Shown: one piece after another, positions 14,972 to 23,774 of the stretch
Position numbering within the stretch: the first letter of the stretch is position 1
Layout of the letters: each line of letters opens with the position of its first letter
Made by a program: the position numbers and the translations under genes
Assembly (NCBI RefSeq): GCF_039542035.1
Contig: NZ_BAABHJ010000002.1
Location: 657,246-721,245 of the forward strand
Length of the DNA: 64,000 nt
Origin: Actinoallomurus liliacearum
GTDB taxonomy: Bacteria > Actinomycetota > Actinomycetes > Streptosporangiales > Streptosporangiaceae
Direction: 5' to 3'
The notes under the pieces: model-generated
The model's database searches: none
What the model was told of the DNA's origin: nothing
Seen by the model: the letters and a program-made list of their open reading frames with translations, nothing else

Positions 14972-17900
14972 TCACTTGTCGTCGGGGCAGAGGTGGAGGG
15001 CGAGGACGTTGTCGCCGGTCACGGTGACGTGGACGCGTCCGATCGTGCCGACGTCGCCGCCGTTGGCGAGGCGGAAGTCGGACCCGGCGTTCTCGCGGTT
15101 GCCGAAGGCCGCGTCGTCGACGGTGAACGTCGCGGTCTTCCACGTGTCGGTCCCGGTCTTGGCGATCGACGGACTCTGCTTGTAGGCGCCGTCGGTGGAG
15201 TCGTACTGCAGGCTCCAGTTGCCGGTGCCGTGGTCGTAGTAGTCGATCGTCACCGTCGCCGTGTAGTGGCCGCCCGGAACGATGGTGTTGTCGACGTCGA
15301 AGTACTCGTAGGGTGAGCCGTCCGTGGTGGAGCGCCCGGAGCGGCCGCCGACGGTGACGGGCGTGGTGTGGCCGTCGCCGTTGTCGCGCAGCCGCAGCCC
15401 GCACTCGGTGTCGGTGGCGCCGAGCGTGTCGCAGGCGGTGGCGGCGCCGTCGGCCGCCGGTACGGTGACGACGACGGCCCCGCCCGGCAGCGCCGTCCCG
15501 TCGGCGGCGTGGAACGTCACCGTGACCGGGTGGTAGCCCGACGCGGTGCCCTGCGCGACGGCGATCGTCACCGGCACGTGGGCGGCGTCGCTGTGGGTGA
15601 GGTCCAAGGTGCCGGACGAGGGGGTCACACTCACCCCGGCGACATCGGACGTGGCGGTCCAGCGGACCTTGCCGGCGTGCCCGGCGAGCGCGGAGACGCC
15701 GACCGTGGCCGGCAGGCTCGTGCCGCCGCGGGTCACCTGGGTACCGGTCGGGGTGAGGTAGCCGATCGCCGGCACCTCATGGGCCCGGTAGGACGGGGGT
15801 GCGGCCTTGTCGCCGGTGGCCCAGTGGGTGTCGGGCCGGGTGGACAGGTCGATGTCCAGCGTGCCGCCGCGCGTGGCGAACGACGCGGGGAGACCGGTGG
15901 ACTCATGCGGTCGGCCGTTCAACCGCATGCCGGTGACGTACGGCGCGTCGTCGGCGGCCCGCGGCGCGTCGATGGTGATCTTCCGGCCGGTGCCCAGGCT
16001 GATCACCGCGCGTTTCACCAGCGGGCTGTTCAGCGCCAGGGTCGGGGTGCCGGGGGTGACCGGCATCATGCCGAGCGCCGCCCACACGTATTCGGAGGAC
16101 AGCGCGCCGAGGTCGTCGTTTCCGGGGAGCCCGTCCGGCGCGGTCGTGAACAGCTCGGTCTCGATGCGCCGGGTGACCTCCTGGGTCTTCCACGGCTGCC
16201 CGACGTAGTCGTACACCCACGGCGCGGCGGTGTCGATCTCGTTGCCCGCCCAGTCGTACGGGTCGTTGCCGCCGGCGTTCAGCTCGCTGAAGAAATCGTC
16301 CAGCCGCGGGATCACCTTGTCCTTGCCGCCCATCGCGGTGACGAGACCCGCGAGGTCCTGCGGGACCAGCCAGTTGTACTGCGCCGCGTTGCCCTCGTCG
16401 TAGCCGTCCTGGCCGAACACCCCGGCCGGCGGTTTCTGGAAGCCGGGACCGGCCGGGAAGGCGCCGTAGTCATCGCGCGGCCGCAGGTAGCCCGTGCTCG
16501 GATCGAAGATGTGCTGCCAGTTCTGGCCGCGCTCGGCGTACTCGGTGGCGGTGGCGGGGTCGCCGATCGCCGCGGCGAGCCGGGAGATGGCGAAGTCGTC
16601 GATCGCCCACTCGAGGGTCTCCGAGGCGCCCTGCAACCCGTGGTCGCCCTGGGAGTCGGCGTTATTGGGCGCGTAGCCGAGCCGGACATAGTCCTCCACG
16701 CCCGGCCGTTCCACCCAGCCCCAGCCGACCTTCTGCGACCGGGTCGCGCCCTTCTTCATGATGGGCAGCGCGCCGGCGACGTCCACGCCCCTGGCGCCGA
16801 ACGCGACGTACTGGGCGAACAGCGGCACGCCGTTGTCGCCGTTCATCACGTTGCCGGTCATGTTCTGCGCCGGCCACTTCGGCCACCAGCCGCCCTGCTG
16901 CTCGGCGTCGCGCAGCAGCGAGTTCGCCATGTCCCCGGCGCGGTCGGGGTAGAGCATGGCCTGCAGCGGCGCCAGCGACCGGTAGATGTCCCAGTCGGAG
17001 AACATCTCGTACTGCGTGTGGCCGGCGGGCACCCGGTGGATGACATCGTCGAAGCCGATGTACCGGCCGTCGACGTCGTTGAAGACGCTCGGCGCCTGGA
17101 AGCACCGGTACAGCGAGGTGTAGAAGAGCGTGAGCTCGTCGGCGGACGCGCCGCCGACGGCCACCTTGCGCAGCAGGGTGCGCCACGCCGCGCGCGTGTC
17201 GTTCTGGACACGCGCGGCGTTCCAGCCGGGGATCTCGGTCGCCGCGTTCTTCGCCGCGCCGGCGGTGCTGACGTACGACAGGCCGATCTTGGCGGTCACC
17301 GTGCTGTCGGCGGACGTATCGAAGGTCAGGTAGGCGCCGGAGCCGGAGCCGGTCGCGCTCGACGAGCCGGGCGTGACCGTGCCGCCCTGCCAGGTGCCGT
17401 GCGCGGTGAACGGCCGGTCGAAGGTGACGTCGAAGTACACCGTGTACTTGGAGTTGTTGCACAGCCCGTGTGCCGTGGCCGTGCCCACCAGCTCACGGTC
17501 GCCGACCACCTTGACGTCGGCGGCCAGGTCGCCGCCGAGGCTGGTGCCCGACTTGACCAGCACCTGGGCCTGGCTCCCGGCCGGGTAGCGGAACGACGCG
17601 ATCCCCGTCCGTTCGGTGGCGCCCAGCTCGACCTGGACGTTCGAGTCGGTGAGCCGCGCGGAGTACGAACCGGGCGCGGCGTGCTCCTCGTCGTGCGAGA
17701 AGTGCTCGGTGCGCCCGGCCGGGTTCGTTCCGACCGCGCCGGTCACCGGCAGAATCGGGACGTCGCCGAACGACGAGCAGCCACCCGAGAAGTGCGTGAG
17801 GCTGAAGCCCTTGATGGCGTCATCGGTGTAGGAGTAGCCGGTCGGCCCGGACGGCGTGTCGGGGCTGAACTGCACCATCCCGAACGGCGCGGTCGCGCCG

Positions 17901-18100
17901 GGGAACGTGTTCTCCCAGTCGACGCCCTTCTTGGTGCCGATGAACGGGTTGACGTAGTCGGTCGGATCGGACACCAGCGTGGCCGGTCCCGATCGTGCGG
18001 GGGTGACCGCGACCGCGGACGGGGCGCCCAGTACGCACACCGCCAGTCCCATCGCCGCGATCCCGAGCCCGTTCCATCTGCCGCTTCGTGGTCGCACCAC
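14972..18100 (-). CDS. Secreted GH92 alpha-mannosidase with C-terminal binding domains
   Basis: Protein of 1042 aa. Two consecutive GTG codons (18095-18100) follow an AGGAGG SD; either may start. The signal peptide ends near AVTPARSG. The GH92 domain spans about 45-770: DYVNPFIGTKKGVDWENTFP, FSLTHFSGGCSSFGDVPIL, QYEMFSDWDIYRSLAPLQ, DGYDEGNAAQYNWLVPQD and GNDDLGALSSEYVWAALGMM. The remaining 270 residues form Ig-like and jelly-roll-like modules, ending at GDNVLALHLCPDDK. GH92 enzymes are calcium-dependent exo-alpha-mannosidases that act on fungal mannan and N-glycans. The gene follows GH3 by 130 bp, with a hairpin between, and precedes the GH71/99-like gene. Confidence 0.95.
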   Translation of the reverse strand: MVRPRSGRWNGLGIAAMGLAVCVLGAPSAVAVTPARSGPATLVSDPTDYVNPFIGTKKGVDWENTFPGATAPFGMVQFSPDTPSGPTGYSYTDDAIKGFSLTHFSGGCSSFGDVPILPVTGAVGTNPAGRTEHFSHDEEHAAPGSYSARLTDSNVQVELGATERTGIASFRYPAGSQAQVLVKSGTSLGGDLAADVKVVGDRELVGTATAHGLCNNSKYTVYFDVTFDRPFTAHGTWQGGTVTPGSSSATGSGSGAYLTFDTSADSTVTAKIGLSYVSTAGAAKNAATEIPGWNAARVQNDTRAAWRTLLRKVAVGGASADELTLFYTSLYRCFQAPSVFNDVDGRYIGFDDVIHRVPAGHTQYEMFSDWDIYRSLAPLQAMLYPDRAGDMANSLLRDAEQQGGWWPKWPAQNMTGNVMNGDNGVPLFAQYVAFGARGVDVAGALPIMKKGATRSQKVGWGWVERPGVEDYVRLGYAPNNADSQGDHGLQGASETLEWAIDDFAISRLAAAIGDPATATEYAERGQNWQHIFDPSTGYLRPRDDYGAFPAGPGFQKPPAGVFGQDGYDEGNAAQYNWLVPQDLAGLVTAMGGKDKVIPRLDDFFSELNAGGNDPYDWAGNEIDTAAPWVYDYVGQPWKTQEVTRRIETELFTTAPDGLPGNDDLGALSSEYVWAALGMMPVTPGTPTLALNSPLVKRAVISLGTGRKITIDAPRAADDAPYVTGMRLNGRPHESTGLPASFATRGGTLDIDLSTRPDTHWATGDKAAPPSYRAHEVPAIGYLTPTGTQVTRGGTSLPATVGVSALAGHAGKVRWTATSDVAGVSVTPSSGTLDLTHSDAAHVPVTIAVAQGTASGYHPVTVTFHAADGTALPGGAVVVTVPAADGAATACDTLGATDTECGLRLRDNGDGHTTPVTVGGRSGRSTTDGSPYEYFDVDNTIVPGGHYTATVTIDYYDHGTGNWSLQYDSTDGAYKQSPSIAKTGTDTWKTATFTVDDAAFGNRENAGSDFRLANGGDVGTIGRVHVTVTGDNVLALHLCPDDK

Positions 18101-18188
18101 GAGCCTCCTGGTCTATCGCCCGCGTCACTCGCCGGGGAGCACGCGAGGTGGTTCTTGAGAAGGTGACCGCGACGGGCACGACGGGGCC

Positions 18189-18218
18189 GGGCGGTCGACG
18201 GTGGCCCGCCGACCGCCC
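18189..18218 (-). terminator. Hairpin between GH3 and GH92 genes
   Basis: Perfect 9-bp arms (GGGCGGTCG and CGACCGCCC) with a 12-nt loop lie 13 bp downstream of the GH3 stop on the minus strand. No U tract follows. It may terminate or attenuate read-through from GH3, lowering expression of the GH92-GH71/99-SGNH genes, or protect the GH3 transcript end. Confidence 0.5.
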
Positions 18219-18230
18219 GCCCCTTGGCCG

Positions 18231-21200
18231 CTAACCGTCCGTCGCGACGGCGAAGACGTGCATCGCGTTGGCGCCGCTGCCGCCCGTGCTGACGTTGGGC
18301 AGGGTGATGAACTGCACCTTCTTGCCCGCCTGCAACTTGACGGTGGACATGTAGAGGTGGACGGTCTGGTTCTGCTTCCCCGACTGGTTATTGATGTAGG
18401 GGAAGGTGGCGACGGTGTCCCCGCCGCTCGCCCACCAGTCGGGGAAGCTGATCGAATACGGCTGGGTGGTGCCATCGGTGTAGGTGATCAGCCCGCTGCC
18501 CGAGGCAGTGCCGTTGTTCGCCAGCCCCAGGAACGCGAGCTGGGACCCCGACCCCGACCCCGAGAAATCGAACGCCTGCCCGCTTCCGAGGACGTTGTCC
18601 GGCTTGCCCGCCGGGACGTCCGGCCAGGTGAAGGTGAACCCGCCGTGGGTGACCTTGCCGCCCTGTGTAATGCCTGCCGCGGCGAGTGCCTGGGCCGACA
18701 GGCTGAGGCCGCCACCGTCGAGATTGCCCTCCGACGGCCGGGCGTCATCGCTGATGGCGGTGTTGTTGTAGGCGGCGGCCAGGGACGCGTAGGGGATCCC
18801 GACGTTGGTGGCCGCGTCCCCGCTCCGCTCGCCGCCCTTGTCGGTGTAGGTGACCTTGGCCTGCAGGTCGTAGCCGTTGCGGGCGGCGTCGGCCGGGACC
18901 TTGACCGCCCAGGTCGTCTTCACCGTCTGGCCGGCGGCGACGTGAGCGAACGTGGCCGGGGAGGTGGCCTCCGTGGTCCAGCCGTTCGGCGTGGTGAGCG
19001 CCATCGTCACGTCGCTCAGTGTGTTCGGGCCGGAGTTGGTGAACGTCGTCGTGGCGGTGAGGCTGTCGCCGGGTTCGACCGTCGAGGGCGCGGTGACCGA
19101 GTACGGGTACTTGGCGGTGATGACCGCCGAACCGGTGACCCCGCCCACCTTCGCGGTGAGGGTCGTGACGCCGGAGCCGACCACCTTGACGTGCCCGCCG
19201 GCGTCGACCGTGGCCACGTGCGGGTCGCTGCTGCCGTAGTGGACCTTCGCGTGGGTGAGGTCGACGAAGGACTGGTCGTTGTTGACGGCCTCGACGACGT
19301 TGTCGGCCGTCACGTCGAGGTTGCGCTGTTCCTTGCTGTGGTCGGTGTCGTCCTTGATCCACTGGTTCTTGCCGGTCAGGTCGATGGTGTCACCGACCTT
19401 GTACTGCACCGACTCGGGCTGCACGGTGACGTACTGGACCTTCGGGGTGACCTGTCCGGTGATCTTCACCGCCGGCGCGGCGGCGATGTCGGCCGCGTCG
19501 GCCCCGACCTGGAACCGGTAGGTGCCGTTCGGCACGAACGAGCGCATCGCCTTGGCGTCCCAGACGGCCAGGTCGGCGACGTCCACGGTGAGGGAGACGC
19601 GCTCGGTGGCGCCGGGCCGCAGCACCGCGGTCTTCTTGAAACCGACGAGACGTTTCTCCGGCATCTCGATGCCGGGGACGGTGAAGGGGGTCGCGGCGTA
19701 CAACTGAGCGACCGTGGCGCCGGCGACGTGGCCGGTGTTGGTGACATCGAACCGGACGGTGACCTTGCCGTTCGCGTTCGCCGAGGCGCCGTTCGCTCGT
19801 ATGTGGGAGTAGGCGAAGCCGGTGTAGCTCTTGCCGTAGCCGAAGGGGTAGGTCGGGGTGCCGGTGAAGTACTGGTAGGTCCGGCCGATCCCGTCGGTGC
19901 CCGCCGTGGTGATGTTGTAGTTCGACATCGCCGGCAGCTGGGAGTCGTCCTTGTACCAGGTGAAGTTCAGGTGCCCGGCCGGGTTCTGCCTGCCGGTCAG
20001 CACGTCGGCCAGCGCGGTGCCCTGGCTCTCGCCGTTGAAGCCGCTGAAGACGATCGCGGGGAACTTCGCCTGGACGTCGTCGATCTTGACCGGGCCGCCG
20101 GTCTGCATCACCAGGGCCATCTTGTCGTTGCCCAGCGCGGTGGCCTGGTCGATCAGCGAGTGGTAGTTGCCGGGGATGGCGAGGGTGGTCCGGTCCTTGC
20201 CCTCGTCGGCGACGCCGTGGTCGGTGCCGACGAACACGATGACCAGATCCGCGGACTTGATGTCGGCCTTGGTCTGCTCGCTGAGCACCGCGGGCGTGGT
20301 GGCCGTCGTCGAGGTCTTGGCGTCGTCGAAGACGATCGAGGCGTCCGGGTTGGCGGCCTTGACCGCGGTGGTGATGCCCTTGACCGCGCTGACCTGGAGC
20401 GTCGGCTCACCGGAGTAGTTGCCCAGGTTCACCGTGTTCGCCTGGTCGCCCAGGATCACGACCTTGTTCAGCTTCGCGGCGTTCAGCGGCAGAAGCGGGT
20501 TCTTCGTCCCCGGCACATCGTCGTTCTTGAGCAGCACGAGCGAGTTGTCGGCGACCTTCGTGGCCAGGGCCTGGTGCTCGGGGCTCTGGATGACGTCCTT
20601 GGTGATCTTGGTGTACTCCACCCGGTTCGCCGGGTCGAACTCCCCGGTCTCCATCCGGACGGTGAACAGGTGCACCAGCGCGGTGTCCACGACGCCCTCG
20701 CTCAGCACACCGGCGTCGATCGCGTCCCGGATGTTCTGCGCGGTGGCCTCGTCACCGGTGCAGTTGACGTCGGTGCCGGCGCGCAGCGCGTACGCCTGCC
20801 CGCCCGCCTGGCCGGACAGCTTCGCCCCGGTCGCGGTGTTGGTCCAGGTGGGGTTGCCCTGATGGTCGGTGGTCCAGCCGGGCGGCGCCCAGTCATGCCC
20901 ACCCGGTGGGAGACGCCACGTCGTGCCGACCGCGCCGCAGTCGGAGGTGATGTAGCCGTCGAACCCGTACGTCCGCTGGGCGAGCTGGTTGACGGTGTAC
21001 GTGTTGGCGACCGCCGGCGTGCCGTTGATGGCGTTGTAGGACGTCATCAGCCCGGACACGTGGTACTTCTCGATCAGGTCCCGGAACTGGGCGGTGTAGT
21101 ACTCCCGCAGCGTCCGGTCGTCTGTGTCCGAGCTGATCCCCGTGCGGTCCTTCTCGGTGTCGTTGAGCGCGTAGTGCTTGGCGGTGGCGGCGACCTTCAG

Positions 21201-21860
21201 GTACGGCGTGGTGGACTTCCCGGTCTGTGTCTGGCCCTGGTAGCCGTTGACGAACGCGCCGGCCATCCGCCCGGCGAAGTACGGGTCCTCCCCGAAGGCC
21301 TCGTCGGTCCGGCCCCACCGAGGGTCCCGGTCCAGGTTGACGGTCGGCGCCCAGTACGTCAGCGAGCCGTAGTCGTTCTTGTCCGGGCCGAGGTTGTTCT
21401 GCCCCACGCCCCACAGCGACTTGTCCAGGAAACCGCGCGCCTCATCGGAGATCGCCGTGGTCTCGTCGTAGATCAGCTGGGGGTCCCACGACATCGACGA
21501 GGAGAAGTTGGTCGGGAAGCTGGTGGCGTGCACACCACCGGAGGCGGAACCGTGGTTCGTGTTCGCCCCGAGCGTGTTGACGCCGTGCTGGCCCTCGTTC
21601 CAGTAGGTGTACCGCTGGACGCCCAGCCGCGGGATCGCCGGGGCGTCGTTGGTGTGCAGCTGGGCGGCCTTCTCGTCCAGCGTCATGCGCGAGACCAGGT
21701 CCGCGGCTCGCTCCGCGAAGGAGTAGTGGGTGTCCAGGTAGATCGGCGTCGTGTCCGCCAGCGCCGGCGTCGCCGAAACACCGGCCAGACCGATCGCGCA
21801 GGCGAATGAGGACGCGGCGGCCACGAGGATGCGCCGCCACGAGGACGTGGGTTGTGCCAT
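18231..21860 (-). CDS. Secreted multi-domain GH3 beta-glycosidase
   Basis: Protein of 1209 aa from the ATG at 21858-21860, with AGGAG 8 nt upstream; in-frame codons above it encode low-complexity sequence without a signal. A Sec signal peptide ends near ATPALAD. GH3 barrel and sandwich: TLDEKAAQLHTND, AATAKHYALND, GYITSDCGAVG (nucleophile Asp) and LVLLKNDDVPGTKNPLLPLN. Then follow a fibronectin-III-like domain, a Big_2-type Ig fold (DPHVATVDAGGHVKVVGSG), a NEW3-type domain (STVEPGDSLTATTTFTN) and a C-terminal module (AISDDARPSEGNLDGGG) common in secreted actinobacterial glycosidases. The enzyme probably removes terminal glucose, xylose or related residues. It is the first gene of the locus, divergent from ROK2 across a 250-bp promoter region. 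Confidence 0.93.
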   Translation of the reverse strand: MAQPTSSWRRILVAAASSFACAIGLAGVSATPALADTTPIYLDTHYSFAERAADLVSRMTLDEKAAQLHTNDAPAIPRLGVQRYTYWNEGQHGVNTLGANTNHGSASGGVHATSFPTNFSSSMSWDPQLIYDETTAISDEARGFLDKSLWGVGQNNLGPDKNDYGSLTYWAPTVNLDRDPRWGRTDEAFGEDPYFAGRMAGAFVNGYQGQTQTGKSTTPYLKVAATAKHYALNDTEKDRTGISSDTDDRTLREYYTAQFRDLIEKYHVSGLMTSYNAINGTPAVANTYTVNQLAQRTYGFDGYITSDCGAVGTTWRLPPGGHDWAPPGWTTDHQGNPTWTNTATGAKLSGQAGGQAYALRAGTDVNCTGDEATAQNIRDAIDAGVLSEGVVDTALVHLFTVRMETGEFDPANRVEYTKITKDVIQSPEHQALATKVADNSLVLLKNDDVPGTKNPLLPLNAAKLNKVVILGDQANTVNLGNYSGEPTLQVSAVKGITTAVKAANPDASIVFDDAKTSTTATTPAVLSEQTKADIKSADLVIVFVGTDHGVADEGKDRTTLAIPGNYHSLIDQATALGNDKMALVMQTGGPVKIDDVQAKFPAIVFSGFNGESQGTALADVLTGRQNPAGHLNFTWYKDDSQLPAMSNYNITTAGTDGIGRTYQYFTGTPTYPFGYGKSYTGFAYSHIRANGASANANGKVTVRFDVTNTGHVAGATVAQLYAATPFTVPGIEMPEKRLVGFKKTAVLRPGATERVSLTVDVADLAVWDAKAMRSFVPNGTYRFQVGADAADIAAAPAVKITGQVTPKVQYVTVQPESVQYKVGDTIDLTGKNQWIKDDTDHSKEQRNLDVTADNVVEAVNNDQSFVDLTHAKVHYGSSDPHVATVDAGGHVKVVGSGVTTLTAKVGGVTGSAVITAKYPYSVTAPSTVEPGDSLTATTTFTNSGPNTLSDVTMALTTPNGWTTEATSPATFAHVAAGQTVKTTWAVKVPADAARNGYDLQAKVTYTDKGGERSGDAATNVGIPYASLAAAYNNTAISDDARPSEGNLDGGGLSLSAQALAAAGITQGGKVTHGGFTFTWPDVPAGKPDNVLGSGQAFDFSGSGSGSQLAFLGLANNGTASGSGLITYTDGTTQPYSISFPDWWASGGDTVATFPYINNQSGKQNQTVHLYMSTVKLQAGKKVQFITLPNVSTGGSGANAMHVFAVATDG

Positions 21861-22039
21861 CAGGGTGACTCCTGATCGTGAAGCTGGCGGAGGTGAACCA
21901 TGCGCCGTCGCCGACGGCGCCACCGTCCTCCCTTCGTGGGTCGAGCCCCCGACCGGATCGACTCCCGCGTACGGTGCACGACAGCGCAGCATCGCCAGGT
22001 TTAGGCGTACATTGCGGGGTTGTTACCTGACGCACGCCA

Positions 22040-22068
22040 TAGTTACGATGACATTAAGCGCAAGTCAA
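22040..22068 (-). promoter_or_regulatory. Promoter of GH3 gene
   Basis: On the minus strand TTGACT (complement of 22063-22068) is followed after 17 bp by TAACTA (complement of 22040-22045). It would give a leader of about 170-180 nt before the GH3 ATG. It overlaps the inverted repeat at 22051-22076, so a regulator bound there would occlude the -35 region. Confidence 0.5.
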
Positions 22069-22076
22069 CCTAATGT
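22048..22076 (+). promoter_or_regulatory. Promoter and inverted-repeat operator of ROK2
   Basis: ATGACA (22048-22053) and TAATGT (22071-22076) with 17-bp spacing form a plausible promoter for ROK2. Superimposed is the inverted repeat ACATTA-14 bp-TAATGT (22051-22076), whose arms match perfectly over 6 bp. The overlap with both divergent promoters fits a ROK repressor controlling GH3 and itself. Confidence 0.5.
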
Positions 22077-22110
22077 CCGCCTATGGACAGCTTCATTGGC
22101 CTGAATCCGA

Positions 22111-23310
22111 ATGAAGTGCGAGGAGTCAGCGATCGATACCCCACTGAACCTGCGCGAGGTGGGCCGGCTCCGGGTCCTGCGGGCGCTCTTCGACACCGAG
22201 AGCACGAGCCGTTCCGAACTGGTCCAGGTCACCGGCCTGTCCCGGGCCACCGTCTCCTCACTCGTCGCGGACCTGCTGGCGGCCGGTCTGGTGGAGGAGA
22301 GCGAGCCGGACGACCAGGCACGGCCCACCGGCCGGCCGGCACAGATCATCACCGTCCGTGCCTCGGCGGCGTACGCGGTCGGAGCCGACATCGGCCACCA
22401 ACACGTGCGGGTCGCGCTGTGCGACCTGAGCGGGACGCCCATCTGGAACGACGCCGTCGCCACGGACGTGGACCGGGCGCCCGGCAAGACGCTCGACCTG
22501 GCCGCCGACCTCGTCCACCGCGCGCTGCGGGAACGGAACGTCGAGGCGCGGCGCGTGCTCGGCCTCGGCGTCGACATCGCCGCCCCGGTACGCGACCCCC
22601 ATGGGGTCCTGGAGGCGCACGGGATCATGCCCGGCTGGGTCGGCGTGCAGCCCGGCGCCGAGCTCGAGCGGCGTACCGGCCTGCCGACACGGCTGGCCAA
22701 CGACGCCAACGCGGGAGCCCTCGCCGAGCGCATGTACGGCGCCGCCCGCAACGTCGACGACATGATCTACATCCGGTTGTCGGCCGGGATCGGCGCCGGG
22801 ATCATCTCCGGCGGCCGGCACCTGCGCGGCGCCGGCGGCCTCGCCGGCGAGATCGGCCACATCCGGGCGACGCCGGAAGGGCGGGTCTGCCGGTGCGGCA
22901 ACCGCGGCTGCCTGGAGACCGTGGCCAGCCCGATCGCCATCGCCCGTCTCCTGGAGACGAGCTGGGGATATCCGGTGGCCGTCTCCGACCTGCTTCCGCT
23001 CATCAAGAACGGCGACCGGGGCGCCGTCCGCGCGCTGGAGGACGCCGCCGAGGAGATCGGCCGGGTCCTCGCGAACCTCGTCACCATGCTCAATCCGGAG
23101 CTCATCGTGGTCGGTGGTGACCTGGCGGCCGCGGGTGACCGCCTGTTCCAGCCGATGACCCGTGCCATCCGCCGTTACGCGCTGGCCCCCGCCGCCGAGT
23201 CCGTCCGGGTCACCGGCGGGCGCCTCGGGGATCACGCGGAGGTCCGCGGCGCCGCCGGCATGGTCCTCGCCGACGCCCCCCGCGTCCTCACGGCCACCCT
23301 CGCCCGCTGA
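22111..23310 (+). CDS. ROK family transcriptional regulator (ROK2)
   Basis: Protein of 399 aa from ATG 22111. N-terminal winged helix TSRSELVQVTGLSRATVSSL; ROK domain with GADIGHQHVRVALCD, GAGIISGGRHLRGAGGLAGE and zinc motif CRCGNRGCLE. It is a close paralogue of ROK1 at the other end of the glycosidase locus, with matching phrases throughout (RRYALAPAAE, AEVRGAAGMVLA). The ATG has no SD before it; GAGGAG occurs inside the frame at 22120-22125, 6 nt before ATC 22132, exactly as in ROK1, so translation may begin there. It is divergent from the GH3 gene and probably represses the secreted glycosidases until a sugar inducer appears. Confidence 0.9.
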   Translation: MKCEESAIDTPLNLREVGRLRVLRALFDTESTSRSELVQVTGLSRATVSSLVADLLAAGLVEESEPDDQARPTGRPAQIITVRASAAYAVGADIGHQHVRVALCDLSGTPIWNDAVATDVDRAPGKTLDLAADLVHRALRERNVEARRVLGLGVDIAAPVRDPHGVLEAHGIMPGWVGVQPGAELERRTGLPTRLANDANAGALAERMYGAARNVDDMIYIRLSAGIGAGIISGGRHLRGAGGLAGEIGHIRATPEGRVCRCGNRGCLETVASPIAIARLLETSWGYPVAVSDLLPLIKNGDRGAVRALEDAAEEIGRVLANLVTMLNPELIVVGGDLAAAGDRLFQPMTRAIRRYALAPAAESVRVTGGRLGDHAEVRGAAGMVLADAPRVLTATLAR

Positions 23311-23318
23311 ACCGGAAC

Positions 23319-23334
23319 CCGGCACGCACGCCGG
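23319..23334 (+). terminator. Hairpin after ROK2
   Basis: CCGGC-ACGCAC-GCCGG stem-loop 8 bp after the ROK2 stop codon. It is short and lacks a T tract, so it is a weak terminator candidate. The rest of the 464-bp gap to the sensor kinase (23311-23774) contains no convincing coding sequence. It is AT-richer than its surroundings around 23600-23760 and presumably holds the conservon promoter, though no clear -35/-10 pair was recognised. Confidence 0.35.
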
Positions 23335-23774
23335 TACTTCAGGCCGTCCATCGCCACCGACCTCGCTGAGCGTCATGGTCCGGCACCGAGCCGTGAGTGT
23401 GCGATCCGACACCTCCGCCACTCCGCACTGTGCGAAACGAAACACCCGCGACGTTTCCAGTGGGGATTAAACTGTGCTCTCGCCGAGATGGGCGTCCGCC
23501 AATCCAATGGTGGACTGTTCAGCCTTTTACATCGACCCAGATCGTCGTGGCCGACACTGGACCGGTCACACCCTCGGCCTCCAAACGGTAGAGGTGCCGA
23601 GCCGGCCGGGAAGGATCTCGGCCTTTCGTCGCCTTATACGACGTATGAACACCTGCCATTTACTCTCTCGATGGAATGCCGTATCAAGTCAGATACTCGG
23701 ATTATATGGATATGCGCGCAGACGACTCAGTATGGTGACCTGTGTTAACCGATCCCCCTGCACCAAGGACGCCG

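Noticed and set aside
15368..18166. Open plus-strand frame of 932 codons opposite the GH92 gene, and similar long antisense frames opposite the GH3, GH27, beta-helix and membrane-protein genes
   Set aside because: They arise from high GC in third codon positions. They lack SD sites and recognisable domains, are rich in Arg/Gly/Val/Asp, and lie over clear conserved genes on the opposite strand.
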